Positions 1 to 11,896 of a stretch of DNA of 64,000 nt are shown piece after piece (position 1 is the first letter of the stretch; each line of letters opens with the position of its first letter). The notes beneath the pieces were generated by a model. The model searched no databases, was not told the origin of the DNA, and saw only the letters and a list, made by a program, of their open reading frames with translations. The translations under genes and the position numbers were made by a program. The DNA is taken from the NCBI RefSeq assembly GCF_947623445.1, contig NC_135240.1, positions 26,660,001-26,724,000 on the forward strand. Reading direction: 5' to 3'. The DNA comes from Clavelina lepadiformis. Lineage: Eukaryota; Chordata; Ascidiacea; Aplousobranchia; Clavelinidae.

Positions 1-173
1 AAAGATAAAAAACTTTGAGATTTACATCGCGGTTTCATATATTTTAAGTTTGATTAGTTCGCTGGATATCATCAGTTAATCGTATTTTTATCTTTTTTAA
101 ATACAAAAGCAAACTTAAGAGCAAAGTGTTGCAGTTACGACTCCTAAGCAGAATGAACACTATGTAGTATACG

Positions 174-532
174 CAGGCTTGTCCATGGGAATGGGATTCC
201 CACGGGAATCCCATGGGAAATGTCCCATGGGATGGGATGGGATGGGACAGCACGAATTGCAATTCCCATGGCATTGAAAATTTGCTAAATGAGCACAGTG
301 ACTCGGAATATGAGTACCAATGATAATAAATTGTCATAGATAGACAACTTTTCTGAACTTTAAAGTTAACAAAGTCAATAAATTTTGTCGTTTTGTATCT
401 CTCTTTGCACATGTAGTCAATTCTAATAGACATTAGACTTAAATTTCCATAAATTTAATAACATTTATTGAATTGTATTTTGATGGGATGGCATGGGATG
501 GGACAGAAAAAAATGTCCCATGGACAAGCCTG
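174..532. mobile_element. hAT-like MITE with CAGGCTTGTCCATGGGA ends
   Basis: The two ends are inverted copies of a 17-bp sequence starting CAGGCTTGTCCATGGGA. The interior is rich in the pentamer TGGGA/TCCCA near both ends. The flanks share TATAC (TATACG on the left, TATACT on the right), which is compatible with an imperfect hAT-type target duplication. There is no coding capacity. The superfamily is inferred from the CAG-starting termini and the size of about 359 bp. Confidence 0.6.
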
Positions 533-1768
533 TATACTGTCAAAATAGTAGGGGCTAGAGACACTAGGGCGGAAGCCGTACAGTAATGTAATGGTAAGCA
601 TAAGGCTAGGCTAAGGGTAAGGGTAAATGAATGGGTAGGCAGTGTAAAGCTATAGCCTATAGGGCAGGAGAGATAGCACACCAGGTTCAAAACAGTAAAA
701 AAATTTGTATTATTTAAACGTTTCGGTCGATGCCTCAACTGCAATTAGGCATATGAATGAAATTGAGACAAAGCCATAAAGGCAGGTCTGGTTGAATGAT
801 CTATTTTTTACTTAAATATATGTTGCTTCAAACACGTTTCCAAAAACTCCGTGATTTTTTTTTCAATATGACAAGTATGATACGAGCCTTCAATTTAAAT
901 TTCTAGAATCTAGATGCTTCAAAATCGTTATTGAATTGTGTCAGTCAGCCTGATGTTAAATGACCAATCTTGTGGAACAACTGACTCATTCTTAATGCAT
1001 AATTAAATAAACCACATTTACTTCACAACACGCAGTTGTTCGTGTATTTTTTTTAAATTGTGTAGCATAAGATGTGTAGCCTAGTCTTAATAAGATAATG
1101 AGTTACTTAATTATAATTACTTATTGGCAAACTAAGTGAGTTTTCCTGTTCGTGCAACGAAAATGCGCATATAGCGATGCGGGATTTCCCATCATGAAAG
1201 CTGTAAACGAACTTTATAAAATATCCTTTTTTTGGATTTAAAACTACTTAACTGTATAAGTCTTCCTTGTGAACCCAACTAATGAAACCCAACTAAAATG
1301 GCCGCCTTGATGCATTGTGACAAATAATGCTTAAATAATGTAGGTCTTTATGGAATCTGTTTCATTCCTTTACTCATGGTTGATTAGAAATTTTAGCAGT
1401 GATTCAGAGCTAATTCAAATAACCGAACCTTCCGCTACGACAACAACGGCAAGGTAGGTTAAGTGAAAACTGCCAATGCTTATATGAACAAGCACATAGT
1501 GGATATAACAGTGTTTTGGTTAGAAAAAAATAGAGAAAGCAACTTTCTTCCACCAATTGCCATGGTTGTAAACCTTGTCATAACCAGTTTTGTTTTTCAC
1601 ATTTATAATGACATTATCAACCGAAATGCAGAAATAATTCTCATTTTATAGCAATTGAGCTTACTTGGTTTTCCGTTTAAACTTTACAGCAATCAGTTTT
1701 TTAAAACTTTATAAAAAACTCTTTTTTGATATACCAACAATCAGGACGTTGTACGAAAAAAGCAATAC
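533..1768. other. intergenic or intronic, no clear gene
   Basis: No coding region can be supported here. A weak plus-strand exon-like segment (1397-1453) has an AG acceptor and a GTAGGT donor, but nothing supports it further. The missing C-terminal exons of the atlastin-like gene would be expected in this direction, yet none was recognised. Confidence 0.4.
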
Positions 1769-4505
1769 CTCTGATAAATGTGCATTCAGGACACCATCAC
1801 TGTCATTGACAGCATGAACGTAAGTCTGGGCCAAAACAAACAACTGTTCGCCACTTAGTATTGCCTTGTTCACTTTCCTCGGTTTGATATGTTCTGATGC
1901 AAACTCTTCCACACACAAATCTTGTGCGTTTTGTAAGAAATCTCGTCCAATTACTGTTAAAAATAATGACTTGTTAAATAAACACGCAAAGCTGTCAGCA
2001 AGCTGCTCTATAGTCATATAAAACCTATATTTTTTTTAGAACAAAACAAAATCCTACAACTTATAGACATCATTTGATATCCCTGTCGAACTTCGCGTTC
2101 AGGAGGTGGCAGCAGAAAGCAAGACACTCCTTCACAGAATGACTCCGGCAAAGATGTCACTTGTTCGTTTGCATCACTCATTACCGTTTCTTTGTAATAG
2201 CATTCCCCGCCCAACCTTCCAAGCTGGTAAGCGTTAAACTCCCAGTCTCGCACGAGAAAGCATACGCGCTATAAAGAGTTGAGGACAAAGACACAGAACA
2301 TGCCATTTGATTAATTTGTAAAGCTTATTTAAAGCAACGTTCACAAAAACATTCGCATATTCAAGATCTTATCTACGATTAAAAAAACGAACAAAATAGT
2401 GTTGGGTTTAAACTTGATCAAGATTTTAGTTGCACCAAATATTTGAATCTAAAAACAGAAAAGCTTGTACTAAATTGAATCTTTATCTGTACATTTAGTT
2501 TTCTTTACCTGAAGTAATTCACCTCCGTTTCTGTCTTCAACTGCAAATCCCACCAACTCAGCGCATCCCTGTGGAAATAGATAAGCTGAAAGTAAAATCA
2601 AACTTGTGCATGAAACAACATTTTTAACAATATGGTGACACCGGCCACCAGGAAAATTAACAGGAACGAAAGATGTCTGTTTTAGGGCGCTGGTTTCACA
2701 TTTAAGATCAAAATAGTTCTACCACATCTAGATTTCAGGATTTCAGGATTTCCATCCAGGTTTCCGTTACCGATATAATTAATTTGAAGCATATAACATA
2801 TTATAATTATCTTTTTGTGAGTGTGACTTGCGCCTATCTTCTTAGTTACTAATCAGTAGCAATAGTTATTAAATTTACACGTCGTTTATTCAGGCTCAAT
2901 AGCGTTTATACTGTATATAGAACTGTAAATATATTTACAATTGGTCAAAATCCCTTGGTAGATTTTAATAGAGTATCTGCCTTCATCGCTCATCAAGCTG
3001 CGGCTGATAAAAACATTTGTTAAAGTAGTGGAAGTCGAAGGAAGTGTATTTTAGGTTCTTCAAGCATTTCACATTTTGCTCAGAAAAGGCGATGGAAAAT
3101 TGAAGGCTGATGTTTCTACTGGACCAAAACTCACCGTGTAGTTAAGTAATTGGAACAGCCAGCGATAATAGAAGTGAGCGTTTTAAACTTTTAACACAGA
3201 CATTTCGGTAATGCAATCAAGATACAAAGGCAGGTTCAACACCAGTTAGGGCTTGATTTTAGTGATGTTAGGGCTTACTGTTGATTTCTTTAGTTATAGA
3301 CATTACAGTAATTCACAAACCAAAAGGCTAAATTTGCTAAAAAAAGGTTTTAAAAAGGTTTTAAACTGAGTAATGATGTGTGACATTGATCCATTTCACA
3401 GCTGCTGGGCACAGTAATGTTGGACATTGTTTGCATTGGCCTAGTGTCAACTTTGTGTACGTAGAGATACTTTACCTTAAACCACAATGTTTATTGGTGA
3501 TTCTACTTTTAGATCAAAATTAGCGTAAAGTTCGTTTCCATCATTTAACTAATGTGGTTCAAAAATAAGATAACTCCAATATTACGCACTAAGTTTTTTG
3601 CAAACGACGAAAAACCTGTTTGTTTTAGGATTCGTTAGCTGATTATTTTTTGGGGCAAAAAGTGATAGGTTGTATCTATATCTCGAAATTTAGACATGAG
3701 AGGAAAATTGTGACCTGAGATTTGATTTCAGTGCCCCCAAATTAGTCAACAGCAGATACATCTGTTATATAAGTTTTAAAAAAAATGTTTGTTATTATTA
3801 GCAAACGATAAACAAGTTATGATATTCAGATTACGTTTGTGGTTGCAACATGATTGGCGTCAACATTGTTTCGGATGTTGAAGAACTGAACTGAACTCAA
3901 CAACAAGCTGAAACCATAAAGAACTTTTTCCACTTCAGAGTTTTGCTGCAAATCAAACATTCCCTGAACGTCCATGAGGAATACAGCAACCTGTTAGAAA
4001 GAAATACAAACTTCTACCGAACTGTTGAACTACCGAAGATATCGAAAATATCGAACTTAATAAATAAAAGCAAATGATTTTTTTGTCAGTTGTACCTCAA
4101 AACATTTTTTTGTTTCTGTTTTTAAAACAATTGGAGTTTGAGTGATGTAAATCCCCTTGGTCGTTGAGCGTACCCCATCTCCGGAAACAAAAGTCGTGTC
4201 AAGGGTATCTTGGTATGCTTCGGATCCTTCGATTAAAGTCTGCACAAAAACGCGTTATACTGTAAAACTTTGAAAGTATCCTGGTGAGGTAATCCCGCAG
4301 CGTCAATGCTTACGTTGCCTTTACAAAGGTAATGCAGGAAGAGATTTATCAGAAAAGACTTTCCCGATTTGGCTGGACCAGCAACTGAATAGATCGCTAC
4401 CGGTCTGTCTCGAGCATCTGGATGACACAAAACTTCTTTCAAGTTTTCCAAGTTAATCTTCGGTCGATTCTGGTCAGTGATATCAACTAGGTTAAGCACT
4501 TCCAT
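1769..4505 (-). CDS. atlastin-like GB1/RHD3 GTPase (GTPase domain, six exons; 3' part not found)
   Basis: Six exons can be joined: 4505-4314, 4239-4096, 3990-3835, 2568-2509, 2268-2061 and 1953-1769. Reading frame is kept throughout (945 nt, 315 codons). The first four junctions are phase 0 and the fifth is phase 1. The G1 P-loop GPAKSGKS is at residues 43-50, the G2 motif RSTTKG at about 88-93, G3 DVQG at 119-122 and G4 RDW at about 191. SCFLLPPP follows, as in atlastins (SCFLLPHP). Atlastins are ER-membrane dynamin-superfamily GTPases that fuse ER tubules; the related GBPs act in immunity. The N-terminal layout and the P-loop context resemble atlastin more than GBP. The three-helix bundle and membrane hairpin were not located, so the gene may continue past 1769 or be truncated. 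The first intron is only 74 bp. The donor at 2060 (GTTGTA) is weak. Confidence 0.8.
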
Positions 4506-7189
4506 TATTATTTGTTTTTAAAGCAAAGCTAACGCCTCGATATCTGTTTGTATAAATATGTTACAGCATAATCTAATTTCAATTCCAGCGAAATAAATTA
4601 ATTGGTCATTGCCTGCTAATTCACCCACTTTTGATATCCATTATCTCAGGTTTTAAGGAATTTCGTTGCATGGAAGTACAAGTCTTTATCTGAAACACGC
4701 GCACAATTTCATTGAAATTGGTTCCCTGTATCTACTGGGATACCGTTTCGCGAAACATGTTTTTTTATTTATTGAAGCGAAACTAGCCGGTTGTCTTCAT
4801 ATTCCACATTCATTTAAACAATTTTCTGTTGTGCGGGATGTGAATAAGAAATTTCAATTTATGAAATAAAATAGAATAAGAATTTATTGGTTTTATAAAG
4901 CACTTATATTGCATCAACCATTGTGAGTATATGGGCAGCTTTTCAGAAGCAAGCCATAATTTGTAGTCATATAAAACTTTGGTGGCTGATTGTCAAAAAT
5001 CTATGACTTCCATTTAAATTTTTGTTGTTATTTAAAAGGTAATTTGTAAGTCTTTTCGACAAAAACAATTCTAGATTACCGTTTTTGTTTTTGTCTTTAA
5101 ATAGTCTTTTAAATATGATAGAATATCAAAGTCATTTCTCTTAAAATCTGACATGTTTTGAAAGTAACATTTTCCAACCAAATTGCAATTCTGTTGGCTA
5201 TGCAAGATCATTGTTCAACTTAATTCGGTTTTTTATGGATATTATGCACAAAAAATGTTAACTACGACAACAAATTAATTAAATCATAACACAATCAATT
5301 TCGAAGAGCTTTGTACGAAATATAAAAGACTCTCTGTGCATAATCTACATAGGTTTAAGAAAATTTTTTTCTTATGATTTAATAAGAAATGCAACATTAC
5401 AACTTATGTAAAAAAAATTTATATGTAGGCTATGTACAGTAAAGGATTTTATTCTGAATCGAAGACAAATGAAAGCGATATTACGTCATCGGTATGCCGA
5501 CATTGACAGACAACCGAAAATGTAAATTGCGTTATACGTCAATTTTATCAGTTGCTTCTATCATTCCAAGCTTGCCACCGGTTTGAATTCTCAACCAATT
5601 ATGAATAAGGAGTCATTTTAAAATTCTAACAGTAATTACATCATATATAACATTACGCAAACGCGTTTCCCATAACAAATAACAAATTTCACTTTTAACC
5701 GTTTCCTATACATTTTCCAGAAACGAAAATAGTTCATCTTCCATCTTACACTCCTCAACACCATTGGCATTGCAAATAAATAAATTCTGCACTTAAGTAT
5801 GCGATTAAATACCTTGCTAGTACTGACAACTATTGATGAAGTTTGATAAATCTCTTTCTTATATCTCTTAAAGCCTCAAACGCAAGGTGTACTCCATCCG
5901 AGTAACTGTTTGATAACGGCTTCTATTTCAGACTCCCAGAAGAATTCTTTGAGAAATTAAACAGCAATTTTGAACACCTTTTAGCTTGCTCACAGGCAGA
6001 ATACATAAAGGACTTACGATACCTCTTGATACGTCTTAAACCACATGAAATGTCGCGCCACACTAAATATTACAAAAGCTGTTTTGACCACAAACTTATC
6101 TATACCCATGACAAAGTGTATGTAAATGTGGCAAAGAAAAAAACGAAATTAACAGTTTTTTATGTATGACTTAATTTCGTGAAAGCTTGTCCAGTGTACA
6201 CTAGTCGTCTTCATCATTTTTTGTGAAATCATCCTCTTTTCGGAGTTCTGGGTCAAAATGCCCCTATGACAATTTTTGTACGAATGCATTTGCTTCTTGC
6301 GATATACAATATGCTTTGAAATTATCACAAAGAAAAAAGAACAATCAGAATCAAAGCAAGCATGACGTTATGCAATAATAGCACGGTAAACAACAGATAC
6401 ATAATTATAAAATCACAACTTGGAAGACAATGGAAACAGCGTCTTCCACCCCCTTAAAAAACAAAATTGCCCCCCAACTTCAAAAATTGTTACAATTTTC
6501 CCCATTTATGGACAATATCGCCCCCGTTGAATAGCCCTGATGTACATCTTACCTATGCCTAACTACCTACCTACCAGAAACTAAAAACGTTGACAAATGA
6601 ATTATTAGCAGACGTTTAAAGCCGGCAATCGAGTTAGCAGTTGCTGCTTTATCAGACGGAACAACTGCTAAACATGTGCTTAATGTAGTAAAAACTAAAT
6701 CAAAATCATCGCCGTTAAATGGCAACATCACAAGACATCACATCACATCCTATAATCGAGAATTGAAACACGATTGAAACACGAGTTTCGTTGTTCTTTA
6801 GGAATGCAGTTCTGGAGTTATTAACCTCAATCTAACACCTTAACTTTGTACCACAAAAACTGTTTATCAACATAATAAGGTTACTATTTTTTTTGCATCG
6901 GTGGTGAGTACATCCCCAACGAAAAGTGTATGCTTACACAAAGAGCTATTTCTAACTGCAAAATGACATCACCTTTAAAATAAAAAATAAGTAGTATATA
7001 TCATATTCTGCCGAATTTGGAAGCATTTACTGCGCTTTCCCTCCAACACAGGAAACATTGATTCTATTCTCAGCAAAGTAGCAAATACACACAAAAGGCG
7101 CTTCATAACTGAGCAACGTTGAACTTCCTAAGCGAGATGAACAATTTGAACATAGAGCATATTGAGAAGCATACTGCAGCGTTTTTCTT
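4506..7189. other. intergenic, no gene recognised
   Basis: AT-rich sequence upstream of the atlastin-like gene. It has only short open frames without recognisable motifs. A stretch near 6440-6540 with C-runs (CCACCCCC, GCCCCCC, TCGCCCCCG) resembles the ends of invertebrate transposons, but no paired terminus was found. Confidence 0.4.
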
Positions 7190-7880
7190 ATTAGCGGCAT
7201 CAAACTTGCTAAAACCCCGTTTCAACGACCGCGGTTTTTATCTTACCGCTATATACCCTTTATCTGATGGCTATATACTCCCCGCAGCTAAAACTCCTAA
7301 CAACTGTTTAAACCATGAAACCGGCCATAATATGCAAGATTGTCAAAGTTAGAGAACAAATTCATGCTGATTCAAATTCATTCGAAGGAAAAAAAAAATG
7401 ATTCGCAAGTCAACAGCGACCAGTCACGAAACTTGTTTATCAAGGACGAACCATAAAGAGTGCTTCGAGCTATCTCGTGAAGAATTGACTTGCTATTGGC
7501 TACAATACATCGCCGTAAGGTACAAGCACTTAGCTTTCACTTTGTTAAGACAAATCAAGTAGCATATTTTCTGGCGTTTGGTCGCTTTTAACAATCCATT
7601 ATTTCGACACTTTACATAACTTAGATTTAGCCCTACTTCCACTTCGCCACAAAGGGCGATACCTTTATGAAGTTACACATCATATTCTAATATGTATACT
7701 TTGTGTTTTCGTCATGTTCATTCTTTACTTGACCATTATTAGCGCTAGTTGAAAAGTTTTGGAATTTTCACGCTGCGCGAGAATAGACGAAGCTTTGGTC
7801 AGTGTTACATAACTTATGCTTGTTTGTATACACTTCTGTATAATCTCTATGCCTTAGTTTTCCTTTCTGTGCCGAAACTC
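7190..7880 (+). repeat. dispersed repeat, copy 1 (pairs with 10690-11390)
   Basis: This block matches 10690-11390 in the same orientation. Shared stretches include CAACAGCGACCAGTC, CAAGGACGAACCATAAAGA, TACAATACATCGCCGTAAGG and a downstream GGGCGATA/CTTTATGAAG segment. Divergence and small indels are substantial. The pair may belong to the tandem duplication that produced the two atlastin-like loci, or to an unnamed transposon. No coding content is recognised. Confidence 0.7.
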
Positions 7881-8234
7881 ATTTTCAACGCTCCTTAATT
7901 CTTTCCCAATAAAGCTTCAAAATCAGAAAGATAACCGATTCTTTCATTTCATGGTGGCAGTGTGCCTGTATTACATTGAAAACAATCAATACGATGAACT
8001 TTCCTTTAAGGGTTATAGTTGTTAAAATATATTATCAATTTATAAGCCTAGGAGTTTTTTCAGTCGTGAAGTGGGCTGGGTGACAAGAGACTAAAATGCG
8101 GTAAATATTTAGTTATATTTTTAAACAAAATCCGTTACTACAAATGGTTCACCAACTGACTGATCATTCCAAATGACAAACAAAATGTAAATAATTAGCT
8201 CAATTTTTCAACAGTTTAACAGCTTTGAAGTTAC

Positions 8235-10260
8235 CTCCATCAGGTTTTCCACAAGCTCTGTTTTTCCTTCGTTGATAGAGTCAGCGATCAAAGCAACAAC
8301 GTCATACAGTTGCTTTCCAGTGACGTCATAGGTTAAGTTTTCTTTAGCACCACAAATTTTGTTGAATCTTCTCGGAGAAGTTTTATTTGTTGCAAATACT
8401 TCATCGAAAAGCTGTTTTGTAATTGAGTAAACTCTTCATCAATGTCTGCAAACAGATTTTTTGCCTAAAAGTATCATTTTTATAACTTGTTTTATTCATG
8501 TTTTAAAACAAAAGATATAAAAAGAATTCCTTGAGCTAGTTAAAGTTAAACATGCCCTGGATGTCCATGATAAAAAGAGCAACCTAAAAAACTGGCTTTA
8601 GCAGATTAGATATATCAACTCAATGTTATTTTTATTGGTTCTAATTTTCTATAAAGCTATTTTTATGTACCTTATATAAAGTCATGGCTTTGTGTCTAAT
8701 GTTCATTTTTGATTTATTTGGTTTGATCGAATTTTTAGTTTTGGAACAGCTTTAAATAAGATTTACTTATACCAGTAAATGTTATTTTGAAATCTATGGT
8801 TATGTTATGTCGAGGTAAATATTATCACTTATAGCATAAAATACAACTTGACTGTTGTAATATTAAAGTGCGGCGCAAAAGAAACATTTCTTGCAAGTTA
8901 TTTTGTTCAAAACAAATAAAAAGTTGAAAAGATCTGAAAAACCTCGCCCAGCAGTTGATCACGTTTTAAAAACCTTTGCCTAAAACGCGTTGATTAATTA
9001 TTCATTTACCCATGAAAATGTTTTAGTCACCCCGAGGCAAATATTTTACCCGGTTAAGAATGATATGAACGATATTATATGATATAAACGATATGATATG
9101 AACCGATACTATATGAACCTTATGAAAATCGTTCCATTAAGGTTTAATTTAAGTTGCAACATTATACAACCCTTGGAAATCATTTCTGTTTGTCTTGATG
9201 ATGTACGGCTGCTTGGTCATGTAAATTCCTTCGGTAGTGTGTCTAATTGAAGCTTCTATTATAAATACATTTTCCAATATTTCTGGTCCCCTGTCTGCTA
9301 TTGGAACCTGTGAGTATTTTCCCGAAATAAGATTTAAAATTAAATGTTGCTTGTCAGTACAAACTCAAATTAAAAAAAGGCAAAAATACTTATAGCATTA
9401 TATCGTGAGCATGAAGTCTTTCATGTCATCAAAACTGAAAGATTGCTTCATTGCCGATGCCAAGAAAACAGCTGTTTCGTTACTTCAAGCTGCGGTGGAT
9501 ACAATGGTCTCCGCCTTGTGACCAGACCACTATAATGGGCTTTTTGGGGATGAGTTTATAAAACCTTAAATGAAATTTTCCTACTGATAACCATTCACAA
9601 CGCGCTCAGGCAATAGATAAGTTTTTTCTTTTAGGTTATACAACAAGATTTTGAACATCATTGTTTGAAAAAGTAATCAACACCTACATATTGAAACGAA
9701 AGACGATGAAACGAAAAAACTATGCGTAGCTTTTGCTGCTTTTGATTTGAAGTAATTTTACACAATTTTATGACACCTTATCCCAAAAATGAGAAGAGAA
9801 ATTTTGCTCTGCAGGAGCAAATATATTAAATTTGGACCACGCCAAAATGGGTTTATAAGGAAGTGGTTCCAATAGCCATATGGACTGATAAAGCGATGAG
9901 TACTGTACTAATTTAGTACTAAAATACAACTAACCAACGAGTATGAACTATTAATGTAATGTCAAATTTCTAAAAAAAGAAAAGTATAAGAACAAGATTT
10001 CGGAATTAAACGGGAATAATGAACACATTTTTAGGCTATGTTGCAAGTCAAATCAACACTTACTTTTTCTTCACGAAAGAAAGAGAAAGGTTTAGCAGAA
10101 AAAGGTTCAGCAAAACAGGCTTTTCCGTTCCTTGAGGTCCAGCAATTGAATATATAGCAGCTGGTTTATCACGAACGCCAGGATGACGTAGCACATCTTC
10201 CAGCGTTTTCGAATCAATTTTTGCGTTTTTATCCTTGTCGTAATGAATTATATTAACCAC
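8235..10260 (-). pseudogene. decayed atlastin-like paralogue
   Basis: Exons homologous to the neighbouring GTPase gene are visible. 10260-10064 is the N-terminus with a GTAAGT donor. 9307-9171 carries HTTEGIYMTKQP, matching the G2 exon. 8583 onward reads VALFIMDIQGMF, matching G3, then hits a stop within about 15 codons. 8464-8235 ends GKQLYDVVALIADSI...LMEV and matches the last exon of the intact copy. The P-loop is ruined: GPQGTEKP replaces GPAKSGKS, losing the Gly-Lys-Ser core. The last exon has a frameshift near 8425. The RDW exon was not found. It cannot make a working GTPase and is best read as a tandem-duplicate pseudogene. Confidence 0.75.
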
Positions 10261-10689
10261 CGCCGTAGTGAAGTTAACTGTTTTTGCTTATTTGTTAGCT
10301 CTTTTATTTCACTAACAATCTAAAACAAAATATATACAATTAACAAAACCCAGCCATTGAGTATGTTTTGTACTCGTACTTTGTCTGATACATTGGCAAC
10401 TCATACTTTGTTTCAGAAGTCTGAATGGCAAAACCTCTGTGGGTCATTATGTCTAATCGTAATCAACTTGTTAAAATTAAAAGTTTAAAAACTTACAATC
10501 TATTGATTCATTTCAAGTCTTTAAAAAAACGGCAATCATTTTTAGATTATCCTAAATAAACAAGTTTTTATTCAGCTAAGTGAACTATGTAAAGTATGTC
10601 CAGCCGTGTGTTGTCGTTCGCCAACAAATCTTTATTGCCACAAAAGAAGTCATAACGTAAGTTATGAGGTCATACAAAAGAACTACAAT

Positions 10690-11540
10690 TCTTGTAGCTA
10701 AAACCCAGTACCAACGATCGCGATTTCTATCTTACCATTATATATTCTTTTATCTGAGGGTTACATATTTTCCACAGCTTAAACTCTTAAAAACTGTTTA
10801 ACACAACGGAATCCGCTATAATTTGCAAATAAGACCATGAAACCGGCTATCTTGTTCGCCAGAGTTAGAAAACAAATTCATGCTCAGGAAAGAAACGATT
10901 TGCAAGCCAACAGCGACCAGTCTCGAAACTTGTTTTTCAAGGACGAACCATAAAGATAGCTTCGACTAATCTCGGGAAGAATCAAGTTGCTTCAGGCTAC
11001 AATACATCGCCGTAAGGTACAAGTACTTTAAGTTTTCACTTTGTCTAACCTTTTTTTTCGTAGTTCTTCTGGTGTTTGGGTGCGTTTAACTTTCCAATAG
11101 CTCGACACTTACCTAACTGAGAGTAGGTCCTACGTCCACTTTGTCACCGGGGGCGATATCTTTATGAAGCCCATATCATATTATAATATTTTAACTTTGT
11201 GTTTTTGCCATGTTTATTCTCTACTTGACAATTATTGGCGCTGATGCTTTGCCATGGTTGCAACGTTTTGGATTTGAAACAAAATGCTTTGCTACTTTTT
11301 ACACACTTCTGTGTAACCTCTTCCAAAGGTTACTTTAGTTTTTCATTTCTGTGAAACGATGTAAGCAGCAATGTTGACCTTATTCAGGTTTTTTACTTTA
11401 TTTGCCATCATAAAAGTAAACAATAATTTAACACATATTTAAACATTATTCATGAAGACCATAGAACCATTTATAGAATCATGATATAGGCCACAGGTTA
11501 GAATAAGCCGAATTATGTCATTAGTCATTAAGATACACAT
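10690..11540 (+). repeat. dispersed repeat, copy 2, with an inverted copy at 53565-53925
   Basis: The left part (to about 11390) matches 7190-7880. The right part (about 11220-11540) is the reverse complement of 53565-53925, sharing for example the CTTATTCTAACCTGTGGC and GGTCAATATTGCT segments when read on the other strand. The right part marks the outer end of the inverted zinc-finger duplication. Confidence 0.7.
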
Positions 11541-11896
11541 CTATGTGTGTATATATATATATGTATACAGTATATGCTTTTCTTCTGCAGTATTTGTTTT
11601 CTCTTCTGAGGAAAGCAGCCAATTCATTCCTTTCTTTTCCTTCATCATTCCCTAATTTTCCACTGACATTTCAACGACATTTCCACTGTTTTCGTCACAC
11701 AATTCGAAAATTTGAGTGAAAGTTCATAAAATGTTTTAAGCAACATTCACTGAAAAAACAACAGTTTTCAACAGTGAAACTACAAAAGAGAATTGAATAC
11801 TAAGCAACCTCAATCTTCTATTCTTGAACGATCTTGCATTTGGGTGAAGGTTGACTTTCAAATCATAAACCTAAAAAGCATAAATTTCATAAATAA

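Noticed and set aside
44-744. Minus-strand open frames of 129 and 101 codons
   Set aside because: They run through the MITE and low-complexity AT sequence and show no protein-like composition or motif.
1397-1453. Possible plus-strand exon between TTTTAG and GTAGGT
   Set aside because: It is short, with no partner exons and no recognisable peptide; the splice signals alone are too weak.
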